Assembly (NCBI RefSeq): GCF_009696275.1
Contig: NZ_VUMI01000002.1
Location: 124,001 to 188,000 of the forward strand
Source of the DNA: Eisenbergiella porci
Lineage (GTDB): Bacteria > Bacillota > Clostridia > Lachnospirales > Lachnospiraceae
DNA: 64,000 bases
Direction: 5' to 3'
A program made the position numbers and the translations under genes. The notes under the pieces were generated by a model that made no database searches, was not told the DNA's origin, and saw only the letters and a program-made list of their open reading frames with translations. The first letter of the stretch is position 1; every line of letters starts with the position of its first letter. Shown here piece by piece: positions 33,836 through 42,587 of the stretch.

Positions 33836-35227
33836 ATGGAAAAACAGAAAATGAATCACTTGGAAAAACCGGAAGGCTGGAGCCATGAAACATCAGGGGA
33901 AGGTTATCCGCTGCTTCTGTATTTGGAAGAGGACGGAAAAGGCGTGGATTGGAACCAGGAGAAATATCCCTGCTTTTTCTGGCAGGTAACGGTGAACCAG
34001 GGTACGGAGCATATGGACATTGCCGAACGGATGAGGGAGCTTGTGAAGACCTATCCCATTGACGAAACGAGGATTTATTGCGCCGGGGCAGGCCGTGCGG
34101 CCAACATGCTCTGGGAGATGATGGGAGCCTATCCGGATCTGTTTGCAGCCGTGGCTGTTTCAGGAGGCGCGGGCCAGACCTGGAAGGTCAGAAGGGCATC
34201 CTACGTTCCCGCCTGGATTTCAGGCAGGGAAAACGACAGCTACTGTCCGGCAGGCGGACAGGTATGGTCTGAACAGGGCAAGCTGCTCCACGGATGCCTG
34301 ACCCTGGCAAGGAGCCTCAGGGCGGCAGGAAACGAAAGAGTGCTTTATGCCCAGAAGCCGGAAATGACAGGAGAAGAGCTGCTGGAACAGAAGGAGGTTC
34401 TGGACTGGATGTTTTTCAGAAGCAAACGGGAGGGCTGCCGGATTGACATGGTCCGCCCCGGCGTCTTTAAGCTGCAGGATTATACGGGAAGCTCCTTCTA
34501 TGTGGTGGAAGGAAGCAGGGCGGCCCTGGTCATCGACACAGGCTTCGGCCCGGAAGCAATAACCCCCTGGATCAGGAAAATCACCCATCTGCCTCTGGAG
34601 CTTGCCCTGACCCACTGCCACGGCGACCACATGTACCATGCGGATGAATTTGAGACGGTCTACCTGTCCTCCAAAGAAAAAGACGTACTGGAAATCATGA
34701 AAAAGACCATGCTCGCCGGAAGAGACATCAACTACGATGCTGTCCTGGACATCCCAGACGGCACAATGATTGATCTGGGCGGCTGCGGCATTGAAGTAAT
34801 GGAGCTTGCGGGCCATACGCCGGGCAGCGTGGTATTCATCGACCACACCCACAAGGTGATTTTTACCGGAGATGCCATCGGTTCCGGCCAGATGGTACTC
34901 CTCCAGCTGGAACCCTGCATCCCGCTTTCGGAATACAGAAAGAATCTGCAGCGCTTCTATGAACGCCTGGAGGAAATGGACGATTACGTCCTCCTGGGAG
35001 GACACCTGGAGCAGGAAGGCGGCTACCCCTTCGGAACGCCATATAACCCTTCCCCCTATAATCCCCTGGGAAAAGAAGTGGTACAGGATATGATGGAACT
35101 ATGCGATATTTTTGACAGCGACAAAGTAAAAAAAGAAGAACTCCCGCCCGACAGGCTATGCGAAGAACCATCTTACCTCGGCTTCTTCGGCAAAGCCGGC
35201 CTACAGGCCCGCCGCCGCCAGTTCTGA
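33836..35227 (+). CDS. Esterase-like domain fused to a metallo-beta-lactamase-fold hydrolase
   Basis: Residues 1-200 resemble a trimmed alpha/beta-hydrolase of the feruloyl-esterase/PHB-depolymerase type (KTYPIDETRIYCAGAGRAAN in place of the G-x-S-x-G elbow), in which the nucleophile Ser is replaced: the elbow reads GAGRA. Residues 205-463 are a metallo-beta-lactamase fold with THCHGDHMYH (HxHxDH), a third His in LAGHTPGS, an Asp in FTGDAIGSG and a last His in GGHLEQ, so the zinc site appears complete. The start at 33836 has GGAGG 7 bp upstream. The 3' third is markedly C-rich on the coding strand, unlike the 5' part. The substrate is unknown. Confidence 0.82.
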   Translation: MEKQKMNHLEKPEGWSHETSGEGYPLLLYLEEDGKGVDWNQEKYPCFFWQVTVNQGTEHMDIAERMRELVKTYPIDETRIYCAGAGRAANMLWEMMGAYPDLFAAVAVSGGAGQTWKVRRASYVPAWISGRENDSYCPAGGQVWSEQGKLLHGCLTLARSLRAAGNERVLYAQKPEMTGEELLEQKEVLDWMFFRSKREGCRIDMVRPGVFKLQDYTGSSFYVVEGSRAALVIDTGFGPEAITPWIRKITHLPLELALTHCHGDHMYHADEFETVYLSSKEKDVLEIMKKTMLAGRDINYDAVLDIPDGTMIDLGGCGIEVMELAGHTPGSVVFIDHTHKVIFTGDAIGSGQMVLLQLEPCIPLSEYRKNLQRFYERLEEMDDYVLLGGHLEQEGGYPFGTPYNPSPYNPLGKEVVQDMMELCDIFDSDKVKKEELPPDRLCEEPSYLGFFGKAGLQARRRQF

Positions 35228-35232
35228 CATAA

Positions 35233-35278
35233 GTGAAGATTTTTTCGGGACGGACCGAGTCCCGAAAAACTTCTTCAC
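35233..35278 (+). terminator. Terminator after the fusion gene
   Basis: GTGAAG.TTTTTTCGGGAC pairs with GTCCCGAAAAACTTCTTCAC around GGACCGA. The pairing includes an A/T-rich lower stem. Confidence 0.75.
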
Positions 35279-35417
35279 CGAAATCCAATCCCACTACTTC
35301 CGCTCATCACACCAACCCACTTAAAAAGAGAGAGACTTCCGCCTTCCTGGAATAACAGAAATCATCCCCCTTTTAATCCAACACTATAATAACCATGTCC
35401 TCCACTACAGACCACAC
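35279..35417. other. G-poor intergenic patch
   Basis: No gene seen. The plus strand is rich in C and A, with only about a dozen G in 140 bases; the mirror image of the patch at 25346-25633. It abuts palindrome B. Confidence 0.65.
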
Positions 35418-35863
35418 TAATGTTTTCTTAAGAAGAGAAGTTGCGGCCATAGTCGGATGGGGCTGGTTTTGGGGCGGGGATGGGGGCGGGCGGTTCCGGC
35501 GGGGGGATGGCGGCTTTGGGGACGGAGGCTGGCCGGAGGGGCAGGGGTTTTGTGCGTTCCGTCGGGAAAATGGGGTATTACTAACAGTGCCGCAGGTATA
35601 AAGTGCTGTCTAAATGGCTTGAACTCCTCACTTCGTTCGTCAGACAAAGCCAAAAGGGCAGACAGAACTTTATACCTGCGGCGCTGTAAGTAATATCTCC
35701 CATTTTTCCGTAATCCACTTTCAAAACCCCTGCCCCTCCGGCCAGCCTCCGTCCCCAAAGCCGCCATCCCCCCCGCCGGAACCGCCCGCCCCCATCCCCG
35801 CCCCAAAACCAGCCCCATCCGACTATGGTTCACAACCTTCCTCCCATCTTAAGAAAAACATTA
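35418..35863. repeat. Giant palindrome B (446 bp hairpin element)
   Basis: Outer ends TAATGTTTTCTTAAGA and TCTTAAGAAAAACATTA are inverted copies. The arm blocks 35448-35551 and 35724-35827 are identical in inverted orientation over about 104 bp apart from one homopolymer length difference. The inner stem pairs CCGCAGGTATAAAGT with ACTTTATACCTGCGG. The apex holds TTGAACTCCTCA and GTTCGTCAGACAAAGCC, shared with palindrome A. The arms are strongly G-rich on one side and C-rich on the other. Open frames inside are artefacts. Confidence 0.93.
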
Positions 35864-35884
35864 GGAATTTAAGATATGGTTTCG

Positions 35885-35913
35885 TTGATTTTTTGGGGTA
35901 TATCATATATAAT
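35885..35913 (+). promoter_or_regulatory. Promoter of xpaC-telA
   Basis: TTGATT (35885-35890), 17-bp spacer, TATAAT (35908-35913), about 50 bp upstream of the start codon. Confidence 0.75.
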
Positions 35914-35963
35914 TTATCCATACGTTTATCGTGAGGGGCACTGATAGAGACAGGGAGAATAAA

Positions 35964-37382
35964 ATGAGTGATAAAGATTGGACGGACCTGGGGAATAATA
36001 TCAGGGACATGGTGGATGATGCAGTCAAGTCGCAGGACTTCAGAAGGCTGAATGAGAATATATGCCGCACGGTAACGGACGGGCTTGACACAATCAGCAG
36101 GAATATTAAGAAAAATATAGGTTATGGTGAAAATCAGGGACCTTATCAGAACAATAACGGACAGTGGGGTCCTCCATACAGCAATGGGCCGGCAGGACCG
36201 GCCGGGTCTAATCCGGGAGGGCCTTATCAGAACGGGGCCGGCGGCTGGCAGCAGGGAAATCCCGCGCAGGGCGCCCCGGGACAGGGAGCACCCTGGGGAC
36301 GCCAGAACGGTATTCCGTATGGAACCCCGGCTTCCGGACAGTGGCAGTATGGACGTCCGGCGCAGAGAGTTCAGAATACCAGCGTGCAGAATGCATTTAA
36401 TTCAGCGAAGAACAGCCTGATGCAGCATCCGCTGTTTGCCAAGACCTTCGGGGCGCAGGCCGGAGGCACCGCGCTGTCGGCGGTGGGCTTTACGGTGGCC
36501 GGATGTTCTGCGTTGGGGATACTGATAATTGCGCTTGTGGGCATTGCCAGCACCTGGCTGCCCGGCATGACGATAGCCATTTCTATTCTTGCCCTGGTTC
36601 TGGGCGGTTCCAGTATTATGGCCTGGAAGGGAACCTCCATGCTCGGCAGGGTGAAGCGGTTCCGTAAATATGTGGACGGTCTGAAGGGGCGCACCTACTG
36701 CAGCGTTAAGGAGCTGGCGGAGCATATAGGGAAAAATGAGAAGTTTGTCCGCAATGATCTGCAGAAGCTGATTAAAATCGGCTGGTTTAAGCAGGGACAC
36801 ATGGATCGGCTGGAGACCTGTCTGATTGTCAGCCATGAAACCTATAAGCAGTATGAGGAGACGCAGAGGCAGCTTGAGGACAAGCAGAAGCAGGAAAAAG
36901 AAAAGGCAATAGAGATGGAAAGACAGACCGGAGGCCTTTCCGATGAAGTGAAGGAAATGATAGAGACCGGAAATAATTATATCGCCCAGATTAAGAAAAG
37001 CAACGATGCTATACCGGGCGAGGAAATTTCCGGGAAAATTTCCCATATGCAGGTGATAGTCGAGAAAATTTTCCAGAGAGTGAAGGAACATCCGGAATTT
37101 GCTCCGGATCTCCATAAGTTTATGGAGTATTATCTTCCCACTACTGTTAAGCTTCTGGACGCTTATGAGGAACTGGACAGGCAGCCTGTTCAGGGAGAAA
37201 ACATTAAAAACGGCAAAACGGAGATTGAGAAAACGCTGGATACGCTGAATCTGGCATTTGAGAATCTGCTGGACAGCCTGTTCGAGGATACGGCATGGGA
37301 TGTTGCCACGGATATTTCCGTACTGCAGACGATGCTGGCACAGGAAGGGCTGACCGAACCGGGTATGAAGGCAGGAAGCTAA
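35964..37382 (+). CDS. xpaC: XpaC-family protein with Pro/Gly-rich linker
   Basis: 472 residues. An N-terminal helical part (1-55) is followed by a Gly/Pro/Gln/Asn-rich linker (about 58-145, repeated GPYQN-, GAPGQG-like units), two hydrophobic segments (about 178-230), then a small winged-helix-like segment (YCSVKELAEHIGKNEKFVRNDLQKLIKIGWF) and a helical XpaC domain to the end. XpaC was named for hydrolysis of an indolyl phosphate, but its physiological role is unsettled; it is regularly paired with TelA in Firmicutes, as here. ATG 35964 has AGGGAG upstream. The telA start is 31 bp downstream, so they form an operon. Confidence 0.85.
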   Translation: MSDKDWTDLGNNIRDMVDDAVKSQDFRRLNENICRTVTDGLDTISRNIKKNIGYGENQGPYQNNNGQWGPPYSNGPAGPAGSNPGGPYQNGAGGWQQGNPAQGAPGQGAPWGRQNGIPYGTPASGQWQYGRPAQRVQNTSVQNAFNSAKNSLMQHPLFAKTFGAQAGGTALSAVGFTVAGCSALGILIIALVGIASTWLPGMTIAISILALVLGGSSIMAWKGTSMLGRVKRFRKYVDGLKGRTYCSVKELAEHIGKNEKFVRNDLQKLIKIGWFKQGHMDRLETCLIVSHETYKQYEETQRQLEDKQKQEKEKAIEMERQTGGLSDEVKEMIETGNNYIAQIKKSNDAIPGEEISGKISHMQVIVEKIFQRVKEHPEFAPDLHKFMEYYLPTTVKLLDAYEELDRQPVQGENIKNGKTEIEKTLDTLNLAFENLLDSLFEDTAWDVATDISVLQTMLAQEGLTEPGMKAGS

Positions 37383-37413
37383 GACTGATCAAAGATAAAA
37401 GGAGCATAACAAA

Positions 37414-38559
37414 ATGAGTGAAGAATTCAAGGATTTTACTGCAACGCCAACATTGACGCTGGATCCTTTTCAGGACAAGGCGGCGCCTGTGCTGCAACAG
37501 GAAACTGCGCTGAAGCCGGAGGAGGCTGGCTGGGACGACAGTATGCTCACCGTGGAAGAAAAACAGATGGTGGACGATTTTGCAAAACAGATAGATCTGA
37601 AGAACTCCAACCTGATATTACAGTACGGCGCAGGCGCCCAGAAGAAAATGGCCGATTTTTCCGAAAAAGCCCTGGATAATGTTAAAACACAGGATCTGGG
37701 CGAGGTCGGGGAGCTTCTCGGAAGCGTAGTTTCAGAACTGAAAAGCTTTGATGCGGAAGAGGAAAGAGGCGTTTTCGGGCTTTTCAAGAAATCCGCGAAC
37801 AAAATCACGGCGATGAAGGCGAAATATGCGAAGGCGGAAACCAATATCAATAAGATCTGCCAGGTATTGGAGGGCCATCAGGTGCAGCTGATGAAGGATG
37901 CGGCTACCCTGGATAAGATGTATGAACTGAATAAGACCTATTTTAAAGAGCTTTCCATGTACATTCTGGCCGGCAAGAAGAAGCTGAAGGAAGTACGCGA
38001 GGGTGATTTGGCAAGGATTACCGCCAGGGCACAGCAGTCAGGCCTGCCTGAGGATGCGCAGGAAGCCAGGGATCTGGATTCCATGTGCAACCGTTTTGAG
38101 AAGAAGCTTCATGATCTGGAGCTGACCCGCATGATTTCCATCCAGACGGCGCCGCAGATCCGTCTTGTACAGAATAACGACACCCTTATGGTGGAAAAAA
38201 TACAGTCCACTTTAGTGAATACCATTCCTCTGTGGAAAAGCCAGATGGTTCTGGCCCTTGGCGTGGAGCATTCCACACAGGCCGCTGCGGCACAGCGTCA
38301 GGTGACCGATATGACGAATGAACTGCTCCGCAAGAACGCCGCCACACTGAAAACGGCGACAATTGAGACTGCCAAGGAATCCGAACGCGGTATTGTGGAT
38401 ATGGAAACCCTGAAGATTACCAACGAATCCCTGATTTCCACACTGGACGATGTAATGCGCATCCAGCAGGAAGGCAGACAGAAGCGTCAGGAAGCGGAAG
38501 CGGAAATGGCCCGTATGGAAAACGAGCTGAAATCAAAGCTTCTGCAGATCAGCGGCTGA
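37414..38559 (+). CDS. telA: TelA-family toxic anion resistance protein
   Basis: 381 residues, helical throughout, matching the TelA (KlaA/YaaN) family. Family blocks include the helical start with DDFAKQIDLKNSNLILQYG, GVFGLFKKSANKITAMKAKY, the middle segment with MYELNKTYFKELSMYI and the end segment QTAPQIRLVQNNDTLMVEK plus IPLWKSQMVLALG. Members are linked to tellurite resistance and to cell-envelope stress or antimicrobial peptide tolerance. The XpaC partner is directly upstream. AAGGAG precedes ATG 37414. The terminator at 38652-38690 ends the unit. Family assignment is firm; the molecular activity is not known. Confidence 0.93.
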   Translation: MSEEFKDFTATPTLTLDPFQDKAAPVLQQETALKPEEAGWDDSMLTVEEKQMVDDFAKQIDLKNSNLILQYGAGAQKKMADFSEKALDNVKTQDLGEVGELLGSVVSELKSFDAEEERGVFGLFKKSANKITAMKAKYAKAETNINKICQVLEGHQVQLMKDAATLDKMYELNKTYFKELSMYILAGKKKLKEVREGDLARITARAQQSGLPEDAQEARDLDSMCNRFEKKLHDLELTRMISIQTAPQIRLVQNNDTLMVEKIQSTLVNTIPLWKSQMVLALGVEHSTQAAAAQRQVTDMTNELLRKNAATLKTATIETAKESERGIVDMETLKITNESLISTLDDVMRIQQEGRQKRQEAEAEMARMENELKSKLLQISG

Positions 38560-38651
38560 TTGCCGGACGAAGCAGGAAACGGGCTTTAGTAGTTTGAAAT
38601 ATAACTGTGAGGGTATTGAACAGATATCCTTTTAAATTATGAGTGTTTCAG

Positions 38652-38690
38652 GCGGCACGGAATAGCATTTGGCTATGCCGTGCCGCTTCT
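38652..38690 (+). terminator. Terminator after telA
   Basis: GCGGCACGG.ATAGC pairs with GCTATGCCGTGCCGC, followed by TTCTTTAT. Confidence 0.82.
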
Positions 38691-38767
38691 TTATATCCGT
38701 GGAAAATACATCCTATGATTAGAAAATATTCTGTATAATCGGACTGCGGTGGAAGGCAGGGAGGCGC

Positions 38768-39352
38768 TTGAAACGAAAAGCATTTTCGCCCCATGATGAT
38801 ATTTATATCCAGTATTTAAGGAATATGGAAAAGCATGATATGCCGGTGCAGCATTATCATGACGGCTATGAAATTTTTCTGATGCTGGGAGGAAAGCGTT
38901 ATCTGTTTTATGATAACATATGCTTCACCCTGGAACGGGGGGACATGGCTGTTCTCAGGCCATTTGACATCCATTATGCACAGAGCCGGGATGCTGAATA
39001 TTATGAGCGGTTTGTATTGAACTTCAGTGAGACAGATCAGGACGGCGCTTACCTACATAAATCAGCATTATAGGGAGAATCCGGGGTTGGAGGAGATAGC
39101 CGGGCGTGCAATGTGAACAAATATCATCTGTGCCATACCTTTAAGGAGATTACCGGGGCTACCATGCTGGAATATCTGAATAATGTGCGGCTGTCAAAGG
39201 CCCACAGTCTGCTGATGGATACCGGATACAGCATGGAGGAAATTGCGCGGGAAACAGGCTTTTCTTCATCTCTGAATCTGTCCCGTGTTTTTAAAAAGGC
39301 ATATGGCATGGCTCCCACACAGTTCAGAAAAAGGAAGGAATCAATGCGCTGA
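38768..39352 (+). pseudogene. AraC-family regulator, deleted and frameshifted
   Basis: The first segment (38768-39073) is a cupin sensor domain: MPVQHYHDGYEIFLMLGG, then LERGDMAVLRPFDIHY. A scrap in another frame reads INQHYRENPGLEEIAGRA, the start of an AraC DNA-binding domain, and is broken by a stop at about 39115. The third piece (39116-39352) supplies the rest of the double helix-turn-helix (MEEIARETGFSSSLNLSRVFKK and MAPTQFRK). Residues that normally link the sensor to the DNA-binding domain are missing. The three pieces add up to one regulator that has lost a segment and a frame. It probably once controlled the glycosidase genes downstream. Confidence 0.85.
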
Positions 39353-39472
39353 AAGATAAGCGCGGTTGTTTAGCAATATCTGCTGTCCCTTTTTTTATAT
39401 CCGCAATATCTGTATGTTTTTTCGCTGCGCAGCGCTTATAATGGTATATCTGCGGGAAGGTGAAAAGAATAT

Positions 39473-39800
39473 GGATGAAATATGGAATGTAAATGATTTA
39501 AGCACAGAGAGCTTCAGGCGGTTCAGGCAGCGGTTGACGCCTGTGCCAGGGCGTGGTGGCGGTGTCGGAGGGAGACTGGTTTTCAGGGGCGATCTATAAT
39601 TATTCTCCGTTTATTTATGTGAAGGATTGTACCGATATTGCGGCTGCGGGGAAAGGTGTGAGGAAACGGCGCTGCTGTCGGAATTTAAATCAAGGGCCTG
39701 CCCGAGCATAAGCTGAAAAATATCAGTCTAGAAAACATAAAATTAAAAGCGGATGAAGCATTTATCTGCAGCAATGTGGAACCCATGGAATTGAAGCAGG
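39473..39800 (+). pseudogene. GH28 (polygalacturonase-type) relic
   Basis: Three frames must be combined. One gives AVQAAVDAC, another GRGGG and a third VVAVSEGDWFSG followed by SPFIYVKDCTDIAAAGKG, together the N-terminal part of a GH28 beta-helix enzyme. After a jump the sequence LKNISLENIKLKADEAF followed by NVEPMEL resembles the last beta-helix turns of the same family. The catalytic middle (NTD, DD, GHG, RIK motifs) is deleted. Such enzymes cut pectin backbones, so the locus once served pectin or rhamnogalacturonan use (inference). Confidence 0.65.
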
Positions 39801-40792
39801 TAAGCGCAGAGGGAAGGTGCAAAAGCACTTTTCATATTTCCATACGGCTGACGTTTCTTTTGATGGGAAGGCGATTGTCAGCCATTACAATGCCTTCACT
39901 CCTTTTTCGGCAGTGATTGCAGATGTGGAAATTACGCCGCAGCTTACATGCGGCCGCTGGAGCGCTGAAACAGAAGTATTCGTATGCAATGTGAGCGGAC
40001 GGGAAATGGAGATCAGCGTGGAGGTTAAGCTGGCCGGATGCTGTATGGAAAAGACGGTGACAGTGGGCGGCGGCTGTAAAGAACGTCTGGTTTTTGCTAT
40101 GGAATTTGACGAAGTGCAGGCATGGTCCAATGCGCAGCCCGCTCTCTACTTTCTTCAGGCAGTGTTGTCGGTAAACGGAGAGCCAGCGGATGATTTGATT
40201 GAACGGGTGGGCTTCAGGACAGTAACCCTGGACGGTTCCAAAATCATGGTAAACGGCGAGGCTGTGTATTTGAAGGGCTTTAACCGCCATGAGGATTATG
40301 CTTCCGGGCTGTGCAATCCCGCTTCAGCTTATGGCGCAGGATATGGATCTGATGCAGGAGGCGGGAGCGAATGCGCTGAGAACCTGCCACTATCCCAACG
40401 ATGAAAGATTCCTGGATCTGTGTGATGAACGGGGAATCCTGGTCTGGGAGGAAAATCATGCCCGTGGACTGGGGCTTGAAAGCATGCAGAATCCCAATTT
40501 TGACAGGCAGTGTGAAGACTGTATCCGGGAAATGATTGAAAATCATTACAACCATCCTTCTATTATTATCTGGGGAATTTTAAATGAATGTGCAAGCGAA
40601 ACAGAAGAGGGGAGGGAAAAATATGCCAGGCAGTATGCGCAGATAAAGAGCATGGATGCCTCCCGGCCCACTACCTCGGCTACCTGCCGCCATTTTACGG
40701 ATATCAGTCTGGATCTTCCTGACATTGTATCCTTTAACATGTATTCCAGCTGGTATCAGCCGTTATATTTTCCGTTATTTTTGAAGCGGTGA
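39801..40792 (+). pseudogene. GH2-family glycosidase relic
   Basis: The first frame (to about 40310) holds the immunoglobulin-like domain and the start of the GH2 barrel: LIERVGFRTVTLDGSKIMVNG and LKGFNRHEDYASG. A frameshift near 40310 leads to the second frame with LRTCHYPNDERFLDLCDERGI, WEENHARGL and WGILNECAS, which includes the acid/base Asn-Glu pair. The gene stops at 40790-40792 after YSSWYQ without the nucleophile glutamate region. The N-terminal sugar-binding domain is also missing: the gene is joined directly to the GH28 tail. This is a deletion fusion and not a working enzyme. Confidence 0.85.
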
Positions 40793-40810
40793 GGATGGAA
40801 CGCGCAGTGG

Positions 40811-41220
40811 CTAGGAAAAATGAAGTCCCTGCTTCACCAGCATGTTGATGGCTTTGGCAGTAAAGGCGGATATGGTCTGATCCTTTTTCATCAGTGTTCC
40901 GTCCAGAATTCTTTTCCAGCCATTTTGATACCTCATGTCCCGCAAGGCAGTATCTGGCCCTTCTGTCCTCCGTGCTACCGGAAAAGAAGGTTTCTCCGGA
41001 ACCGTATTCGGAAAGGGACGGGATATTCTGTCCGTTGTCCGTCAGCTTCAGCCAGGTTTCATTGCTGTACGGCTCGCGGTAGTCGTTCTGCACAGCCAGC
41101 CCCTCATCAAACCATATGGGAATGGATGAGGGGCCCGTGCTGTTCTGATAGATCCGCTGGTGGGTTTCCGCGTGGGTCATTTGGTGGGCGAGAACGTCTG
41201 CAAGAGCCTTTTTAGTTTTG
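40811..41220 (-). pseudogene. Gluzincin (peptidase MA-like) relic
   Basis: On the minus strand the frame starting behind the CYTH gene reads LADVLAHQMTHAETH, then IPIWFDEGLAVQND, the pattern of peptidase-MA-like domains where H-x3-H and a downstream Glu bind zinc (the first motif here is HQMTH rather than HExxH, so the catalytic Glu is lost). There is no start codon or signal peptide: the N-terminus is cut at the CYTH stop. Near 40925 a frame change leads to LMKKDQTISAFTAKAIN before TAG at 40811-40813. Truncation, motif loss and frameshift all mark it as a relic. Confidence 0.6.
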
Positions 41221-41730
41221 TCATATTTCTTCCACAGTTGTTTTCTGCCTTTCTTCGTATTTTTTCAGCGCTTCCTTGAGTTCATTTTCAGGAATGGAGC
41301 TGAGTGTGGAATTATGGTAGGCAGGATTGCAGGTTACGTCTTCAAGAAACCAGTCAGGAGGAATAAAAGCGTTGGCCTCTTCTTCCGTAGGAAATTCTAC
41401 TTCTGCGATAACAAGCGGTGTGAAAGGTTCGAGGAAAACATCCAGCTCAATCGTATAGGGCTCCAGTGGGATGAGATAACGGCGTTTGCCTATGATATTG
41501 CCGTCCGCCTTTTGAATTAAATGGCGGTAGGCTTCTTCATTCAGGGGAAGATTGTATTCCTCCCTTGCCATAAGGCCTTTGCCCTTGTAGGTAAGATAAC
41601 AGGTGTCGTCCTCCCGGCGGACACGGACAACCGGATTCGTATTCAAATAACCCTGCTCAATGAGATGGTGCGGATATTGTGAGAGATTCCCCGGGATGCT
41701 GCGTACGGTGAATTTCCGTTCTATTTCCAT
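41221..41730 (-). CDS. CYTH-domain protein (triphosphate tunnel enzyme)
   Basis: 169 residues beginning MEIERKF, the EIERK (ExExK) signature of CYTH/triphosphate tunnel metalloenzymes. Alternating charged residues on beta strands follow (VVRVRREDD, YLTYKGKG, EYNLPLN, GKRRYLI, IELDVF, IAEVEFPTEEEA), which line the tunnel. Members hydrolyse inorganic triphosphate or make cAMP or ThTP-related reactions; a small bacterial protein like this is most likely a tripolyphosphatase or thiamine triphosphatase. ATG 41730 has a suitable AGAGG-type site upstream. It is transcribed alone; the gluzincin relic starts at its stop. Confidence 0.9.
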   Translation of the reverse strand: MEIERKFTVRSIPGNLSQYPHHLIEQGYLNTNPVVRVRREDDTCYLTYKGKGLMAREEYNLPLNEEAYRHLIQKADGNIIGKRRYLIPLEPYTIELDVFLEPFTPLVIAEVEFPTEEEANAFIPPDWFLEDVTCNPAYHNSTLSSIPENELKEALKKYEERQKTTVEEI

Positions 41731-41875
41731 GATAAATACCTCTTTTCTCCCGCTTACCGGGCGGGCCCTGTGTCAGCGGCGGGCCAGTACAGCCCGCCTG
41801 TCTCCAGTTTAGCATACGGTGGGTCCGAACACAAATAATGTAAACAAAATTAAGGAAATATTCACAGTTTTTTTA

Positions 41876-41904
41876 TTGGATATTGGCCGGATTTTTGGTA
41901 CAAT
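41876..41904 (+). promoter_or_regulatory. Promoter of the DJ-1 gene
   Basis: TTGGAT (41876-41881), 17-bp spacer, TACAAT (41899-41904). Confidence 0.65.
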
Positions 41905-41973
41905 GAACAAGGGCACAAAGAGTAGGTAAAAAACATAGTTGAACATATTGAGTTCGGGATTGGAGTGTGAATA

Positions 41974-42528
41974 ATGAGCAGAATCGGTATTTTTTTTGCG
42001 GAGGGTTATGAAGAGGTTGAGGCTTTAACTGTGGTGGATCTGGCCAGAAGGGCCGGACTTGAAATCGATATGATTTCAGTGACCGGCGGCCGGGAGGTCA
42101 CGGGTTCCCATAGTATTACTGTAAAAATGGACAAGGTATTTTCCGAAGTTGATTTCGGCGGGCTGGACATGCTGGTGCTCCCGGGCGGGATGCCGGGGAC
42201 TAAGAACCTGGAGAACTGTCAGGAACTGATGGAAAAGCTGGATGAGTTTTATGCGTCAGAGAATAAATATGTGGCTGCAGTCTGTGCGGCACCCAGTATT
42301 TTCGGTCACAGAGGCTATCTGAAGGGCAGAAGGGCAACCTCGTTCCCTGATTTTGAGTGCCATCTGGAAGGTTCCGTGGTTACCCACGGTTCGGCCGAGG
42401 TGGACGGGAATGTGGTTACTGGCCGGGGAATGGGATGCGCAATTCCCTTCGGGCTGGCTATAGTGGAGCTGTTCCAGGGAAAAAATGCGGCGGATGCGCT
42501 TGCAGAGAAGATTGTATACACAAGATAA
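41974..42528 (+). CDS. DJ-1/PfpI-family protein
   Basis: 184 residues, one ThiJ/PfpI domain. The catalytic elements are visible: Glu in FFAEGYEEVEALT and Cys in the nucleophile elbow AAVCAAPSIFG. DMLVLPGGMPG, HRGYLKGRRATS and GNVVTGRGMGCAIPFGLAI complete the DJ-1 subfamily pattern. DJ-1-type proteins act as glyoxalase III or deglycase-like stress proteins; peptidase activity is unlikely. The gene has its own promoter and is followed 60 bp later by the CBS protein gene, with a short hairpin repeat between. Subfamily placement is solid; the exact reaction in this organism is inferred. Confidence 0.92.
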   Translation: MSRIGIFFAEGYEEVEALTVVDLARRAGLEIDMISVTGGREVTGSHSITVKMDKVFSEVDFGGLDMLVLPGGMPGTKNLENCQELMEKLDEFYASENKYVAAVCAAPSIFGHRGYLKGRRATSFPDFECHLEGSVVTHGSAEVDGNVVTGRGMGCAIPFGLAIVELFQGKNAADALAEKIVYTR

Positions 42529-42538
42529 GAAAGAATAG

Positions 42539-42564
42539 GTAACTGAAGGACACCCGGCAGTTAC
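42539..42564. repeat. Short GTAAC...GTTAC hairpin repeat
   Basis: A 26-nt unit GTAACTG...CAGTTAC with seven-base perfect arms, between the DJ-1 and CBS genes. Confidence 0.6.
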
Positions 42565-42587
42565 GGAAAAGGGAGTATTAGCAGCAA

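Noticed and set aside
35395-35833. Glycine-rich open frames inside palindrome B
   Set aside because: They come from G-runs in the arms and occur symmetrically on both strands; no start signals.
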